The translations under genes were made by a program, and so were the position numbers. From contig LLEY01000307.1 of assembly GCA_001414485.1 (NCBI GenBank), positions 1 to 37,618 of the forward strand: a DNA stretch of 37,618 nucleotides. The letters run 5' to 3'. This DNA is from Calycina herbarum. Lineage: Eukaryota > Ascomycota > Leotiomycetes > Helotiales > Pezizellaceae. Shown one piece after another: positions 8,242 to 19,354 of this stretch. Each line of letters opens with the position of its first letter. The stretch's first letter is position 1. The notes under the pieces were generated by a model. The model saw only the letters and a program-made list of their open reading frames with translations, was not told the DNA's origin and searched no databases.

Positions 8242-11061
8242 GTTATGGACATGAATTTCGGGGATTTGGAAGGTCCCGATCGCAGTGGAGGGGATGAGGT
8301 TATGTGTGTGCTGGAATTTTGTTGATGGGTTGGAGCATTTGGGCGTCGAATATGATGGTTTTGGGTGTCCGATATTTGTTGTTGTCCTTGTAGTATGATA
8401 TGATAATCCCGGTACCTTTGAAGTGATACCACAACATACTCTGAGAGAAATAACGCAGACACTGAACAGTCGCCAACTTTGGCAATGTACCTCCTGAAGT
8501 GAAGTCAGAAGCCACACAAACGCGAGAATGTTTGACCCCCTTCAGGTCAAACCCCCAAATTATCCTTTTGACACACACCCTTGAAAGTTCTCGCTGGGAT
8601 TTATATAAACTGTCAGGAAACTTCGTTTTCTGTCGTTTTTGTTTTTACTTCCGATTTCTATACCTGCTTCCACTTCCAGGTATTTTTTTGTCTACACACT
8701 ATCTCTGGGATACCATTTATATTTCGGAAGTGCAGGTTTCAAGATTTCTTTTGTAAATTGCAATTCCCTGTCATTCTCCTTGTCGTGCACAACCTCCAGA
8801 GTCGCCCATTGAGCAGGGTTCTTTCAACTATGTTTACTCTATGCCTAAGTTGTTCTCTTACGGTTAAAATATCTTTCCAGATAGCGGCTGGGAGATGGTT
8901 TCCTTTGACTGGGCGAGAGCAGTTCTTAACAAAGGGGCTAAATACCCCCTTGAAGAGGATGCAAGTCTCTATACATCTTGACTCGGTATCTCTTGGGAGT
9001 TCTTCCTATTGAATAATCTGAGTTCCCTTTCACCAGTAATTTCTGTCCAGTTTTTGAGCACAATGAGCTTAGTGTCTGAAGAACTGCTATTCATGGACTC
9101 TACCAGAAACTAAAACGCAAAACTTATCCGTTCAGGCTCCAGTAGAATTCCGCAAGTTGGCGTTGAAAAGCATATTAACAGCAATGCATTTGAAAATCCT
9201 CAGCCTTTAGGCTATCTAGTGCTAGGTTAGTGGAGAGTACGGTGCCCACCCAGCAGATAAATGAGAAGTTACAGGATCTATTACAACTTGCGTGTATACC
9301 AAATAATTATCCTGGGTCCTCAAGTTGTAAAAGACAAAACTTGCTTAAAACTGGGTGGGAATGAGGAATATACTAAAGGTTACGTACTCGAGTCACTTTT
9401 CCCCTTAGAGTTATAGGTTGTTGTCGTCTTTGCTTCTACTGTCGACTTCGTTTCTTGCTTTCAATTCGTTGATGAAATAAGCTATTTTGGAGGAATAGTA
9501 AGCAGCTCATCTCGTACGTTTTTGGTTCTCGATATTTCGAGAAGGACTGGATGGGCTGGAGAGTAGATCTACTGCGAAGCACTCGCAATTGGAAGGGGCT
9601 CCTGGATAATTTAATGGGATGTATTGTCCCACTTCTATAAAGCTGCGGACTTCACGAAAACCGCGAAGGTTTCTTGTCAAGTTGCTTGTTACTTTTTACG
9701 ATTAATAAGGCGAGCTCAGTCTCTTCTCGAGAGTTAACATCGAGGCTGTTGCTATAAATTAAAGGGAGCAAGATCGTGCAAAGAATCAATGCAAGGCCCC
9801 GTTGATAAATGTACGATAGACGAAACATACATAGACGTTTACTTTACTTATTGATCTACTTTACGAAGTATGCCAAGATGTCATGAATATCTTTTAATAT
9901 GGAGTTCTTACATATCAGAGCAGCTGTGGTCGCTGTTGTTGCATTTGTACTGGTTTGCCATGCCCGCTTCTTCCTCTTCCTTAGTAACCCCTCACATGCT
10001 CATTTTTCGTCCTTGAGGTTATAACCCCCAAAACACGAGGAGGGCCCGAACGGTTCCCAAAGTATGTAATTTATGGGAAGCGTAAAAATTTGAAGTCATC
10101 TCTCTTGATCATTCTGTCAGTGGGAAAATCATTTCAACCAAAAGCCTTGTTTCTGTTGCTTGTGGTGGCAGAGAAAGGAAGTAATATCTCAGGTTTTGGA
10201 GTGGAAAATACCCTTAGGATCTTGTGCATTCTATCAATCTGTTGTCGAAATAATTGCTGTTGTTGATTTTGTGGACGCTGCCTCAAGCTGAGATTTTTCC
10301 TGACATAAAATATGTTCATGTAGCTCACTTCTTTTGAAATTTCTGTTTGGCTTATGTCTGGTTCTACCCCTTTTCGGGTTCTGCTAATTTGTTATCGGAA
10401 GAAACGGTTACGCCTCTGCCAGTCTCGACTCTGCGTGTGGAGTCGCCTTAGCAGCTGATGCCTCTCTATTATGGCTACCTAGTCTAATTTTATGCTTCTC
10501 AGAAAAACCTTGCGTGATCAGTTGACTTCACAAATCTTCCAGCGTTTGAATTAACGGGTCTTTGAGGTATCTATGTAAGAGCGGGGGTTTGGAGTAGTAA
10601 GCAACGATTCTATGGATTGCGGCAACAACATCTCGTACCTCGAGCCCCTCCTTAAGATGTGAAGCATTCTCCATGGGGCTCCTATGACATTTGGGTGACG
10701 CTGTAGCCTTGTGACAGCTTAGGCGAGATGTGGCACGGTCGGGTAACCCCTTTTTGGGACCGAACAGTAAGCTAATAGCACCTGTTTATGTAGCAATATC
10801 ATGTGCTATGTTTCATCTCATAAGCAACACTGCGTATCTCTGACGCTTCATGTCAAATTGCCGTCCTTTCCATGGACCTGGAATGCGATAGTAGCAGATA
10901 TATAGGGGACTATCGGGATAGTAAAGTATATATAAGAGACAGTTAATTCTCCTGAAGAAAAGTCTCTTCTCATTAACGGCATTCGTTTCTCATCAACTCA
11001 TAAAGGCTCCTCGTCTCCTCTACTACAATCACTATAAGCTTACCCCTCAGCAAATACAAAC
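8242..11061. other. 2.8-kb gene desert
   Basis: No frame shows a recognisable domain, and several short frames on both strands overlap without consistent signal. There is a TATA-like TTTATATAAAC near 8,600. Upstream of the 11,062 gene there is a clear TATA element at 10,927-10,936. Base composition is moderate, so this is not a RIP island. It may be old, unrecognisable transposon remains or true intergenic DNA. Confidence 0.5.
10927..10936 (+). promoter_or_regulatory. TATA box of the secreted-protein pseudogene
   Basis: TATATATAAG lies about 126 bp before the ATG at 11,062 and is followed by CT-rich leader sequence, the usual layout of a strongly regulated fungal promoter. Confidence 0.5.
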
Positions 11062-11457
11062 ATGCAAATCAAGCCTATTCTCGTCCTAGCCAGCAGCCTC
11101 TTCGGCATCTCCTCAGCGGCCCTCGTACAAATCGGCTTCGACAGGTCACTGAACTGGGACTTCGTCTCCTCGAACCCGCAGTCCGCCGCACAAATCTCCC
11201 AGTTTCTACCACAAGGCGTGGCATTCGCCCTAGGCATCGGGGCAGACCAGGTGCCGGTCCAACGTCTTCAGCCTCTCGACACCAGCGCCGATCTCTGATA
11301 CGTTACGACGCTCGCTCTGTTCAACCTTGACGATTCTCTTGTTGAGCAGCTGCGCACGGATATTGCCATTGCGACCTCGCCTCTTTATAATAACCCCGAT
11401 GCCACTGTACACGAGCTTATGTCTCATATCAATCCGAGTATTCCGCTTGTAGCATAG
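11062..11457 (+). pseudogene. Truncated fungal secreted or wall-associated protein with internal stop
   Basis: The frame starts with a signal peptide (MQIKPILVLASSLFGISSAA, likely cut after SSA). It continues LVQIGFDRSLNWDFVSSN, QSAAQISQFLPQGVAFALGI and LQPLDTSADL, then a TGA (11,296-11,298), and goes on in the same frame as YVTTLALFNLDDSLVEQLR, SPLYNNPDATVHELMSHINP and SIPLVA before TAG at 11,455. From memory, this order is shared by a family of fungal secreted proteins whose members continue into a Ser/Thr-rich tail, often ending in a membrane or GPI signal. Here the tail is missing and G-rich low-complexity DNA follows. The internal stop and lost tail indicate a pseudogene. A very short intron over the TGA is unlikely, because the flanking frame is continuous. 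Confidence 0.6.
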
Positions 11458-13021
11458 GTTGGGTTGATGGGTTTGTTGGGTGGGGGGTTTTGGGTGGGGA
11501 TGAGGGATTGTTTACGTTTGTTAGTGTTGGCATCACTCGCAAGGATATATACAAATGTGAAAGAATTTCGCACAGTTCTCTGAAATACATTTTCATTATA
11601 AAAGATAGCAAAATACTTCCAAGGAAGGCCCAGACAATGTTAAAAGCTGACTACAACACACTTCATGTCCACTCTTGAACGTCGACGAGCTCGCTAATAG
11701 TACTATTAAGCAATAATTTCATCATACCCATGTTCTTCCGAAAGGAAATTGTTCGTGTAAACTCTGGTTACATAATTACAAAACAAGCTGGGAATTTTTG
11801 CTCTCCATCATTCTGTTGTCGAAACGTTCTTGTTGTCGATTCGCTAGAAAAATAAAAGACATCGTGGAAAGATTGGATGAGAGTGTTGATATTACTCAGT
11901 TTACTTGACTTCTACTAGCCATCTGAAGAAAAGCCCCCGTCTATCAGAAACTCCTACGAAGAGTTCAGCTCTCCAACTCTTTTCCCTCGCACAATCGAGA
12001 AAATTTGCCGTCGAGTTCTTGCTCCTTGTCGAAAGTTGGAAAATTATTGATAAACTCTAGCGTTCTTCCATTCCCATACTACAGTATGTACTTCCTTTCC
12101 TACAAAAGCAGACTCGTAATCACATGCAGAGGTTGCTTCACATGATCATCAAAGTATCGTTACACGACGAAATATTGGTGGTGACTGCCGATGAAAAAGT
12201 GAGCACTTTTATCCCTTGTGTCTGCAAACAAACGTTTTATACAAGCAATATTTAGTACTATTCCCACTCTCTCGCAAGTGAGAAGATTGAAGTATGGGAG
12301 TCAGTTTATAGATAAAACGGAGAACACCTAAGCACCTTTTCGAAGAGTGCCCTTGGAGGGTTCAGGCGACACTACTTCCGAATCTGATGAATTTTATGGC
12401 AAATAGAGCTTCTCAACAATAATGTATCATCACCCCGTCATTGAAATCCTACTCCAAAGGGTTTCCAAGTTCTCAAGATAAAAACGGTGGCTGATTTGGG
12501 TATAGTTCTAGATGGTCGTACCTATGAAGGAAGCGAGTCTCAAAAAAATCAAGATGATCCACCAAACCACGAAGCGAGTTCCAAATCCTTACTGAAAGGA
12601 CTAAATTTGATACAATAGCTTTTTCACAAAAGAATGAAAGCACAATAAATTCATTTTCAAGTAGAACCTTAAATCTAAATCTTCATCCTACTTCAACTTC
12701 CAAACATGCTCAACGGTTTTCACCCTGTCAAGGGGAAACTCATTCATCCGTGACACCAAATGCCGAAGACTTCAATCTGCCAATCACGTTCCTCAATAAC
12801 CAGCGAACAATTTTCTATCCTGTGCTTTGACAAATCCCCTTCTTTGCCTCGGCGAGAACTCGGTCTCTGCATCTCCTCGAGTCCACAGAGTAATCGAAAG
12901 CAAAACCCCTTTCTCGCGTCAGTAAACAAACCAACATCTAGTCTCGGCAACTTACTTCCTCATTGTCAATATCCAAAGCCATGGAACAGGTTGTTGCACA
13001 CGACCCTCAACATAAACGATT
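11458..13021. other. Non-coding stretch between secreted-protein and NLR pseudogenes
   Basis: It starts with G/T-rich low-complexity sequence (11,458-11,515) and continues as AT-moderate DNA without a recognisable frame. The part near 12,750-13,021 probably includes the 3' region of the minus-strand NLR gene. Confidence 0.55.
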
Positions 13022-15533
13022 TCATTTGTCCTCACCTCGTTTCCTCGTCAAAGAAGCATCCCCACGTCTACTCAATTTCGCCTCTTGCTCCCTCAAGAAA
13101 CTTAGGATCCACTCGTAAGTTACCAAGGTCAATTTCCTACGCACAAGATTCTTTTCGCCCTGCGGCAAACGCCATCCAAGGACGAAATGGCTCTTCATAG
13201 TTTCCGCCAATTCCAAAGGGGTTCTCCCGCACCAATCACGCCAAACAACCTCAGCTCCATGGTCGCACAAGCCCCGAATAATAATCTGCATGGTGCGAAG
13301 TTCGAAGTTTGTCAAAAGCGTGCCCACTCCGAGCAAGTGCGCCGAGATGGCGAGATGCAATGCTGTTTGGTCCAAGCAAGTCTTTCGATTAGGATCTGCT
13401 CCCCTTTCAAGTAGGAGTTCGACAAGGCGTGCTTCTCTCCTTTCTGCTGCATACAAGAGCGCACTTTTCCCGTCACTCTGAACGATATCAACCTTGGCCC
13501 CCTTTCCGTAGAGAAACTTGAAGCAATCTAGGCCGCCTGGTGTAGAATATTGGCAAGTCAAATTCAAAGCAGTTCGCTTAAGCTTATCAACGTCGTCAAT
13601 CTCAGCACCATTCTCTAATGCTAGCTTCAGCAACTCGAAATCACCTTCGCGGGCAGCCAGACGTAGCACAGAATTCAGCCCTGCTATAGTTATCCCCTGT
13701 TTTATCATAGCTTCTACCTCCAGTTTAAGACCAAGCAAGACTGCTACTGCTGGACTCGAGATGTGCTCAGTGTCATTTAAATCCCCGCTGTGGAACGAAA
13801 ACCACGTTTTAAACCGCAGCGAGGTTGTCCGACACAGTTGTAGTAAATCACTCAGCAGTAGTTTCTGGTCCGTAACTGTGCATTGCTTGTAGTAGTAGAC
13901 CCAGTATTAGGATGCATGAGGCAGAAATGGTGGTGGTGGTATACTAAGAACATTTAGCAGATGGTGAGTATTTGTCAAGGGGCTCTGACCTGGACTTTTC
14001 CCTCCAATCGTAATAATCAAACACAGTGAAAAGAAGATATGTCATAGAAACATTAGCTAGCAAATAATCTGATTCTTCAGCAACAATTGAGCGCCTCCAG
14101 TTCCAGAACCTGGTATCGCCAAGAGGGCCTGTAGTGGTGTCTGAAGTGTTTTCTCTAAGGAGGAAATCGCTAACAGTTTGGTGAAGTAGGTGGACCACGC
14201 CATTGTCAAATGTAACTAGAAGACCACAGCGGTTTCGGACGAATTCCTCAAATGGCCTGTCATCATCTAAGTCCAGATCCGCAATATATTTGCAAGATTT
14301 GCCATGGTCTTGGTTGTCTTGAATTCTAAACACAATGTTCAACTCTTTGGTCCCCATCGGTACCCTAGCCCCGACGATAATTTGGAGAAGACGGAAAGCT
14401 TCCCCTCGATATGATGTATCCCCCCGGTTTAGGATTCTCTCATAAACTGCATTCACAGAAGCCGGGAGATGATCAATCTCATTCTTTAGTCTTTCCGCCT
14501 TGGATTGGTGGGTGTCTTTGATGACTTCGAAGATCAAATGGAGCCAAAGATAGGTACGATTCTGCACACTTTTCAAATAAGACATAAGCTCTTGTTGGAC
14601 ATCCGGTTTGAGAGGATGACTGAAGGCCTGGGCGATTCGTGGCACCATGTACTCAATGACTGAATTGATTTCTGAACTGATCTTTTCGGACTCCAAAAGC
14701 GCGTCTAAAAAGATATAGTTCAGCTTGGTCAAGTACCTGCGGAATGATCTTTCGATAGAAGAGTATGGTCTAGTCGTCATAACAAACTTCAACCGACTTG
14801 CCTTTGATGATCTATTTGCTTCGGAATATTCGCCAACGAACTGTATCAGCAAGTCTTTGAAAGATTTGCCTCATCTAAAGCATCAATGACACATATGATT
14901 TCTCCTGCATCGGGATCCTCTGCCGCTTGAAGAAGTATACGCCAGAGAGCTCTAGAGTCAAACCTGACTTCCTTTCCTTTGTCTTTGTATTCCGGCACAG
15001 CGTGCTTGAGAAGGGCTCTCTTCTGGCTGAACAGGCGATGCAAAATTGCACACAGAGCACCAGCACAGCTCTTCCTGTTGTTCTCATCATCCTTAAAGAA
15101 AAAGTAGCAAACGGTTGAATCCGTAAATTCTGGGTGGAAAAGCAAATTTGGCTCATCTATAAGACTTTTTGCCAGAACTGATTTCCCGCATCCCGGATCA
15201 GCTACAACTAGAAGTATGCCATTGGAGCTTTCGCGCCATTTTTGGAACATTGCGTGGCTTAGAAACAGCTGCAGGTATTTGGGACACGAGGTGGATTCCT
15301 GTCCTTGTCTTGTTCGTAATGGGAGTAGAGACAGCGGAGCAATTTCGATCGCGTGTCTTCCTCAACACCTGGAGAATGATTAGGCTGTGAACTCGCACGT
15401 GTGAGAAGACCATGCCATGATAAATGTTGGTAACATTATCCCGGGCAGCGATGTTATCGCCATACTGCACTGTTGCGCTTTCAGATGCAGTGCAGTTGGT
15501 ATATTGATGCCCTCGCGGAGTCGTGTTTGCCAT
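13022..15533 (-). pseudogene. NACHT-ankyrin NLR-like gene with frameshifts and a stop
   Basis: STAND-type signal protein of the kind fungi use in heterokaryon incompatibility or innate immunity. Order: N-terminus MANTTPRGHQYTNCTASES with ATVQYGDNI; a linker with LLRCLYSHYEQDKDRNPPRV; NACHT NTPase with Walker A ADPGCGKSVLAKSL, Walker B CVIDALDE and MTTRPYSSIE; a helical region; then ankyrin repeats (RLAAREGDFELLKLALENGA, ALLYAAERREARLVELLLER) to the stop at 13,022. The domains lie in different frames. Single missing bases explain the breaks at about 15,265 (NTCS to FLSH) and 14,869 (DALDE to FKDLL). Another frame change lies near 13,955, then TAA at 13,909-13,907. The linker after the N-terminus (15,375-15,410) also changes frame, and no intron of credible size fits. 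Unless these are sequencing indels, the gene is dead. No HeLo-type effector gene is visible next to it. Confidence 0.75.
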
Positions 15534-17215
15534 TGTCGGGAGTGCGTAGAATCATCCTGATCAACTCCTGCCGGAAGAGGCATTCACAGAGGAATCAATG
15601 TGCAAGCTTCGACGAGGCAAACAGGAGGAATTGCATGAGTTGATATGGCCAAGGTAGAGTGCCGGGTCTTGCTGGAGGTGACGATCTTTTCAACTCGAAG
15701 GTGCGAGGCTGCGACCTCTCCTCTCAACCCCCTGTTTGTATCTATGTATATTCCATTTTCGGAAGGAACTACTGGATTGAAAACCACACGTGACAGTGAA
15801 GACTCAGACCCTTCTCAGTACTTGGTCAGTTCGAGGTGTCTTTGTAGAGATATCGAAATGTTGGGTCTTCATCGAGATGCTGGTGGTTTTACGAGTAGCT
15901 CCAGGCCTGGCAACCAAGATCCCAACACGTGATATTCGCAAAATTTCCCAACTCTCTTTCCTCAGAACCACCATTCAACGTCCCCAAACTTATTTGTCAA
16001 GGCAGGAGCAACCCACTCAGACTATCCAGAGAACTTCGGTCTCCCCACTTCCCCCTGGCATCTGCCTACCACCGCAAGCAGTTTTCCTTCAAGTTAACCT
16101 TCCTATCACCTCAATGAGCTCATTTGCCGTATCTCATCCCATAATGTCTTCGTGGAACGTCTCCTGCACCTCCATGCACCTTCTATCCAGACAATATAGG
16201 TAAATGACCAACTCCCCCCCTTTTCTCTTCCAAGGTCTCTTCCCCTACCCCCCTCTTCCCTACGCCCCTTCTTCAGAACATCAACCACCCCATCTGCACT
16301 TCCCCTTCCCTATTTCCCATTTTCATCTCTCCCCTCTTCTCACATCTCCCCTTTCCCTACTTACTGTAAGTCCATTCCGCACCAGATTCTCAAAACCTTC
16401 CCCATTCACACTTCATACCACAGCCTCCCGTCCTATCTTGACCTAGCATCTTCTCTCCCCCAAGAGTGAACATCGATCTCGGAGGGGCTTCCTACTTTTC
16501 CCAACCAACCACCCAACGCCACTGAAACAATCCATTCTCAGGTTCTAAACTCTGGAGCCAGGGTTGTCTTGAGAAAAGACCACCCGCGGAGTAATATTCA
16601 ATCTGAGCAAAACCAAAAAAAAAAAACACGGGGGCGCGTGGCGCCTTCCTTCTCCCCATGAACCGCACGAACCGTGTCTCACCTCGGGAGAGTACATATT
16701 GTTGATGGCGAGAAGGGAAAGCACGACCTGAAGCCAATCGCTCCTTCCCTCTCCTCTCATCAAATTCAACCTTGCCACCAAGAGCAAAACCACTCACACC
16801 ACATACAAAAAACCTCACCATTCAATTTAAATAATCTCGGATTTCCACTAAACAATAATCTATTCCATACAATCCACTCTCCAAAAACGTCTATGGCGGC
16901 CGCAACCAGACAATATATATACCCCATGCCCATCCCGTTCCATTCTACTTTTACACACAAGCAACTCGGCTTGCCTTCATATCTTAATATGGTATCTTTA
17001 TCCAGCTGTACCTAGATTTATCTGCTTTCAAGAATCTATCCTTCACCCTGGGATTGAACGCTTCTGCCTCCTTTCAATTCCGATGCCTGATGGCGCATCT
17101 CATCGGAGGGCCGTTAAAAATACGAGAATCTCGTCTCTGAACCTAGCACTCACCCGAATCGATTTCTTCTCGGCTCGACTAATATATTTTCGATTCTCTC
17201 TCGATTGAAAATGTT
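15534..17215. other. Long non-coding stretch with pyrimidine-rich plus strand
   Basis: Between two minus-strand genes, the plus strand is markedly CT-rich from about 16,205 to 16,470. It also has a run of A near 16,615-16,625 followed by the GC-rich ACGGGGGCGCGTGGCGCC. CACGTG-type boxes occur at about 15,787 and 15,926. Several short frames exist, none with a known domain. CT-rich tracts usually mark the promoter or leader of a plus-strand transcript, but no gene follows in that direction, so an unannotated non-coding RNA is possible. Confidence 0.5.
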
Positions 17216-19354
17216 TCATCGTCCGAAGTTTATAATGGCGAGCTGCAACATTGTTAGTCTTGTCCAAAAGTTCCTAGATAAAATGGACATACCGATGTGC
17301 TAAATCCATAAGCAAGCTTCTGGCCAGTCGAATCCCAGGAAAGGGAATATTGATTCTCATCAGAATTAGAGTCTTGCGACATTGGAGTGCGCCATCCTGA
17401 CTGATCACTTCGCAGCCAGGTTGCTCTGGGTAGCAATGGATCGTCGACTTTCCATATAAATATTTGATCGGTTGTAGCGCCAGCGATGAATATACCATCT
17501 GGTGTAAATGACAAGGCTGTCACACCCGAATTCATGGTCATGGAGAATCTGGATTTGGTTTCCGATGATCTGCCATTCCAGATGCTAATCGCGCCATCCT
17601 CTCCAGCTGAAGCTAGTAATCGTTCCGCACCGTCCCCAACAGCGGCTGGAACTGGTAAAGGCTGCCACATTAATGCTGTAATTACTCCTTGGTGCGCGTT
17701 GAAAGAATGACATTGCCCGGTATAATTCCAGATCTGATTGAATGTTAGCATAGAAAGAGTACTTGCAAAATGGGAAACTTACATCAATAATGCCAGTCTC
17801 GCTAGCGGTAGCGAGTAAGTTTGAGCGCCAGTCAAACTTCAGCATAGATATGGCATGTCGTTCCCTGGTTTCAAATTTTCTCGTCATGGAAATAACCCCA
17901 TCCACACAGTGGAACTGCTGAAGAATATCTCCCCCTGCAATTACAAATTCATCGTCCTTGGTCCAGGTGGCATCTAATGGTTGATCAAGTAATGAGTGAT
18001 GTTGAATGTAGTGTTTGATACATTTATCGACAGCCGGATCCATGATGCTAATTGTAGTCCCTTGAGTGTGATTGCCTGGAGAGATTGCAAGGCATGCCGT
18101 GTTTGACGGATTCCAGCGTAAAAGGACAATCGGGGAGTAAAACGTGTTGAAGGAACCAAATGGTGTCCCTTGGGCCGTCCAGAAATCAATCTTCGCCGTT
18201 CCATCCTCCACCGGCTCACTCGACACCGCCAAACTATTCCCATCCGAGGACCAGGCGAGTCCCGTGACCGTGGTTGTAGCTGGTGCACTGTCAGGCAACA
18301 GATTGTGGTGTGGTTGAAACAAAGGCTTCCGCTGCGTGTCTGCCCCTGCAGCTGCTTCTGTGGTTGTCTCGGCCGCCGTACGAGACAGGGTCCACATGCG
18401 TGCTAGCGCATCGGTACCCGCAGCCGCCAAGAGGGCTGGATCTCGTGGGTTCCACTCGCATTGCAACAAAACTGCATTTCTCGAAGCCTGGTCGTCTGAC
18501 AATTCCAGGAACGCCGTTTCCGTTGATAATTCGCTAACTTTGACATGTTGGGTGCCTCGTTCAGGACCAACCGTGGGCACCACGGGTGAAGGTACTTGTT
18601 CTGGCGAGGGGTAGGCGTTCTCATCCTGATGACTGTTCGGCTCTTGTTCGTCCATGTCCATGGGCGTCGGCTCGAAGCCGTTGCCGTTTCCGTTGCCATT
18701 TCCGCTGTCGTAGCCATTGCTGAGTCGGGGTCGCTTGGCGGGGGGTCCATTGCTATTGGCTCCATTGGTAATTTGAGGCTGCTCGTTGTCCATTTGACGC
18801 TTTCGGGCATTTTCGAAATCCTCTTCGTCAGCTGCTGCCGAAGTGGTCGAGGTTGGCGTTAAAGGTCCAAAAAAGCCCGCCGCATTCCCCTCTGGTGCGT
18901 CCACCTATCAAGGCGGTCAGTCGCATTTTTCAATGGCTGCAATTAGCAATTGTATCTTTTTCTTCCGCACTCACCTGGGATTCATCTCTGTCAATTACGC
19001 TATACACGAGTCCTCGGTTGAGCAAGACGACCAGTGCATGATTTGGTACATGGGGCGCACATGAGAGTTGCTGCGGATCGGGCGTGTTCCACTCCTTTTG
19101 AAGCCGGACAGCTGTCTCTTGATAACCTGCAATCTACTTAGCACTCGTGAAAGGGGATGGGGGAATCATCTCTCGAATGTCTTCTAGAAGACGTATTGCA
19201 AACGTACCCGAGTCGACCAGATACCTGTGACGAAGACGTGATGGTTAGCGAAAATCAATCCTGTACTTGAAAACCGAGCAGGCGGATCACGAGGAAACAC
19301 GTACCTCCAGATCATGTAGTTGACCCGTTCCGAGTCGAGCGACTCCTTGGACAT
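17216..19354 (-). CDS. LisH/WD40 TBL1/Sif2-like corepressor subunit
   Basis: Likely orthologue of yeast Sif2 and animal TBL1, a scaffold of histone-deacetylase complexes (Set3C / SMRT-NCoR). Six exons: 19,354-19,305; 19,224-19,208; 19,126-18,975; 18,904-17,783; 17,733-17,293; 17,242-17,216, giving 602 residues. The N-terminus MSKESLDSERVNYMIWRYLV then DSGYQETAVRLQKEW is a LisH dimerisation motif. An acidic, Asn/Gly-rich linker (a GNGNGNGNG repeat, PPAKRPRLS) precedes WD40 blades, with typical pieces CEWNPRDPALLAAAGTDAL, TGLAWSSDGNSLAVSS, LKFDWRSNLLATASETGIID, LLASAGEDGAISIWN and LSFTPDGIFIAGATTD. The last exon adds LAIINFGR. All introns are 49-81 nt with GT-AG ends and the frame is kept throughout. 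Exon 2 has only 17 nt and encodes the heart of the LisH motif. The WD40 part is intact. Confidence 0.9.
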
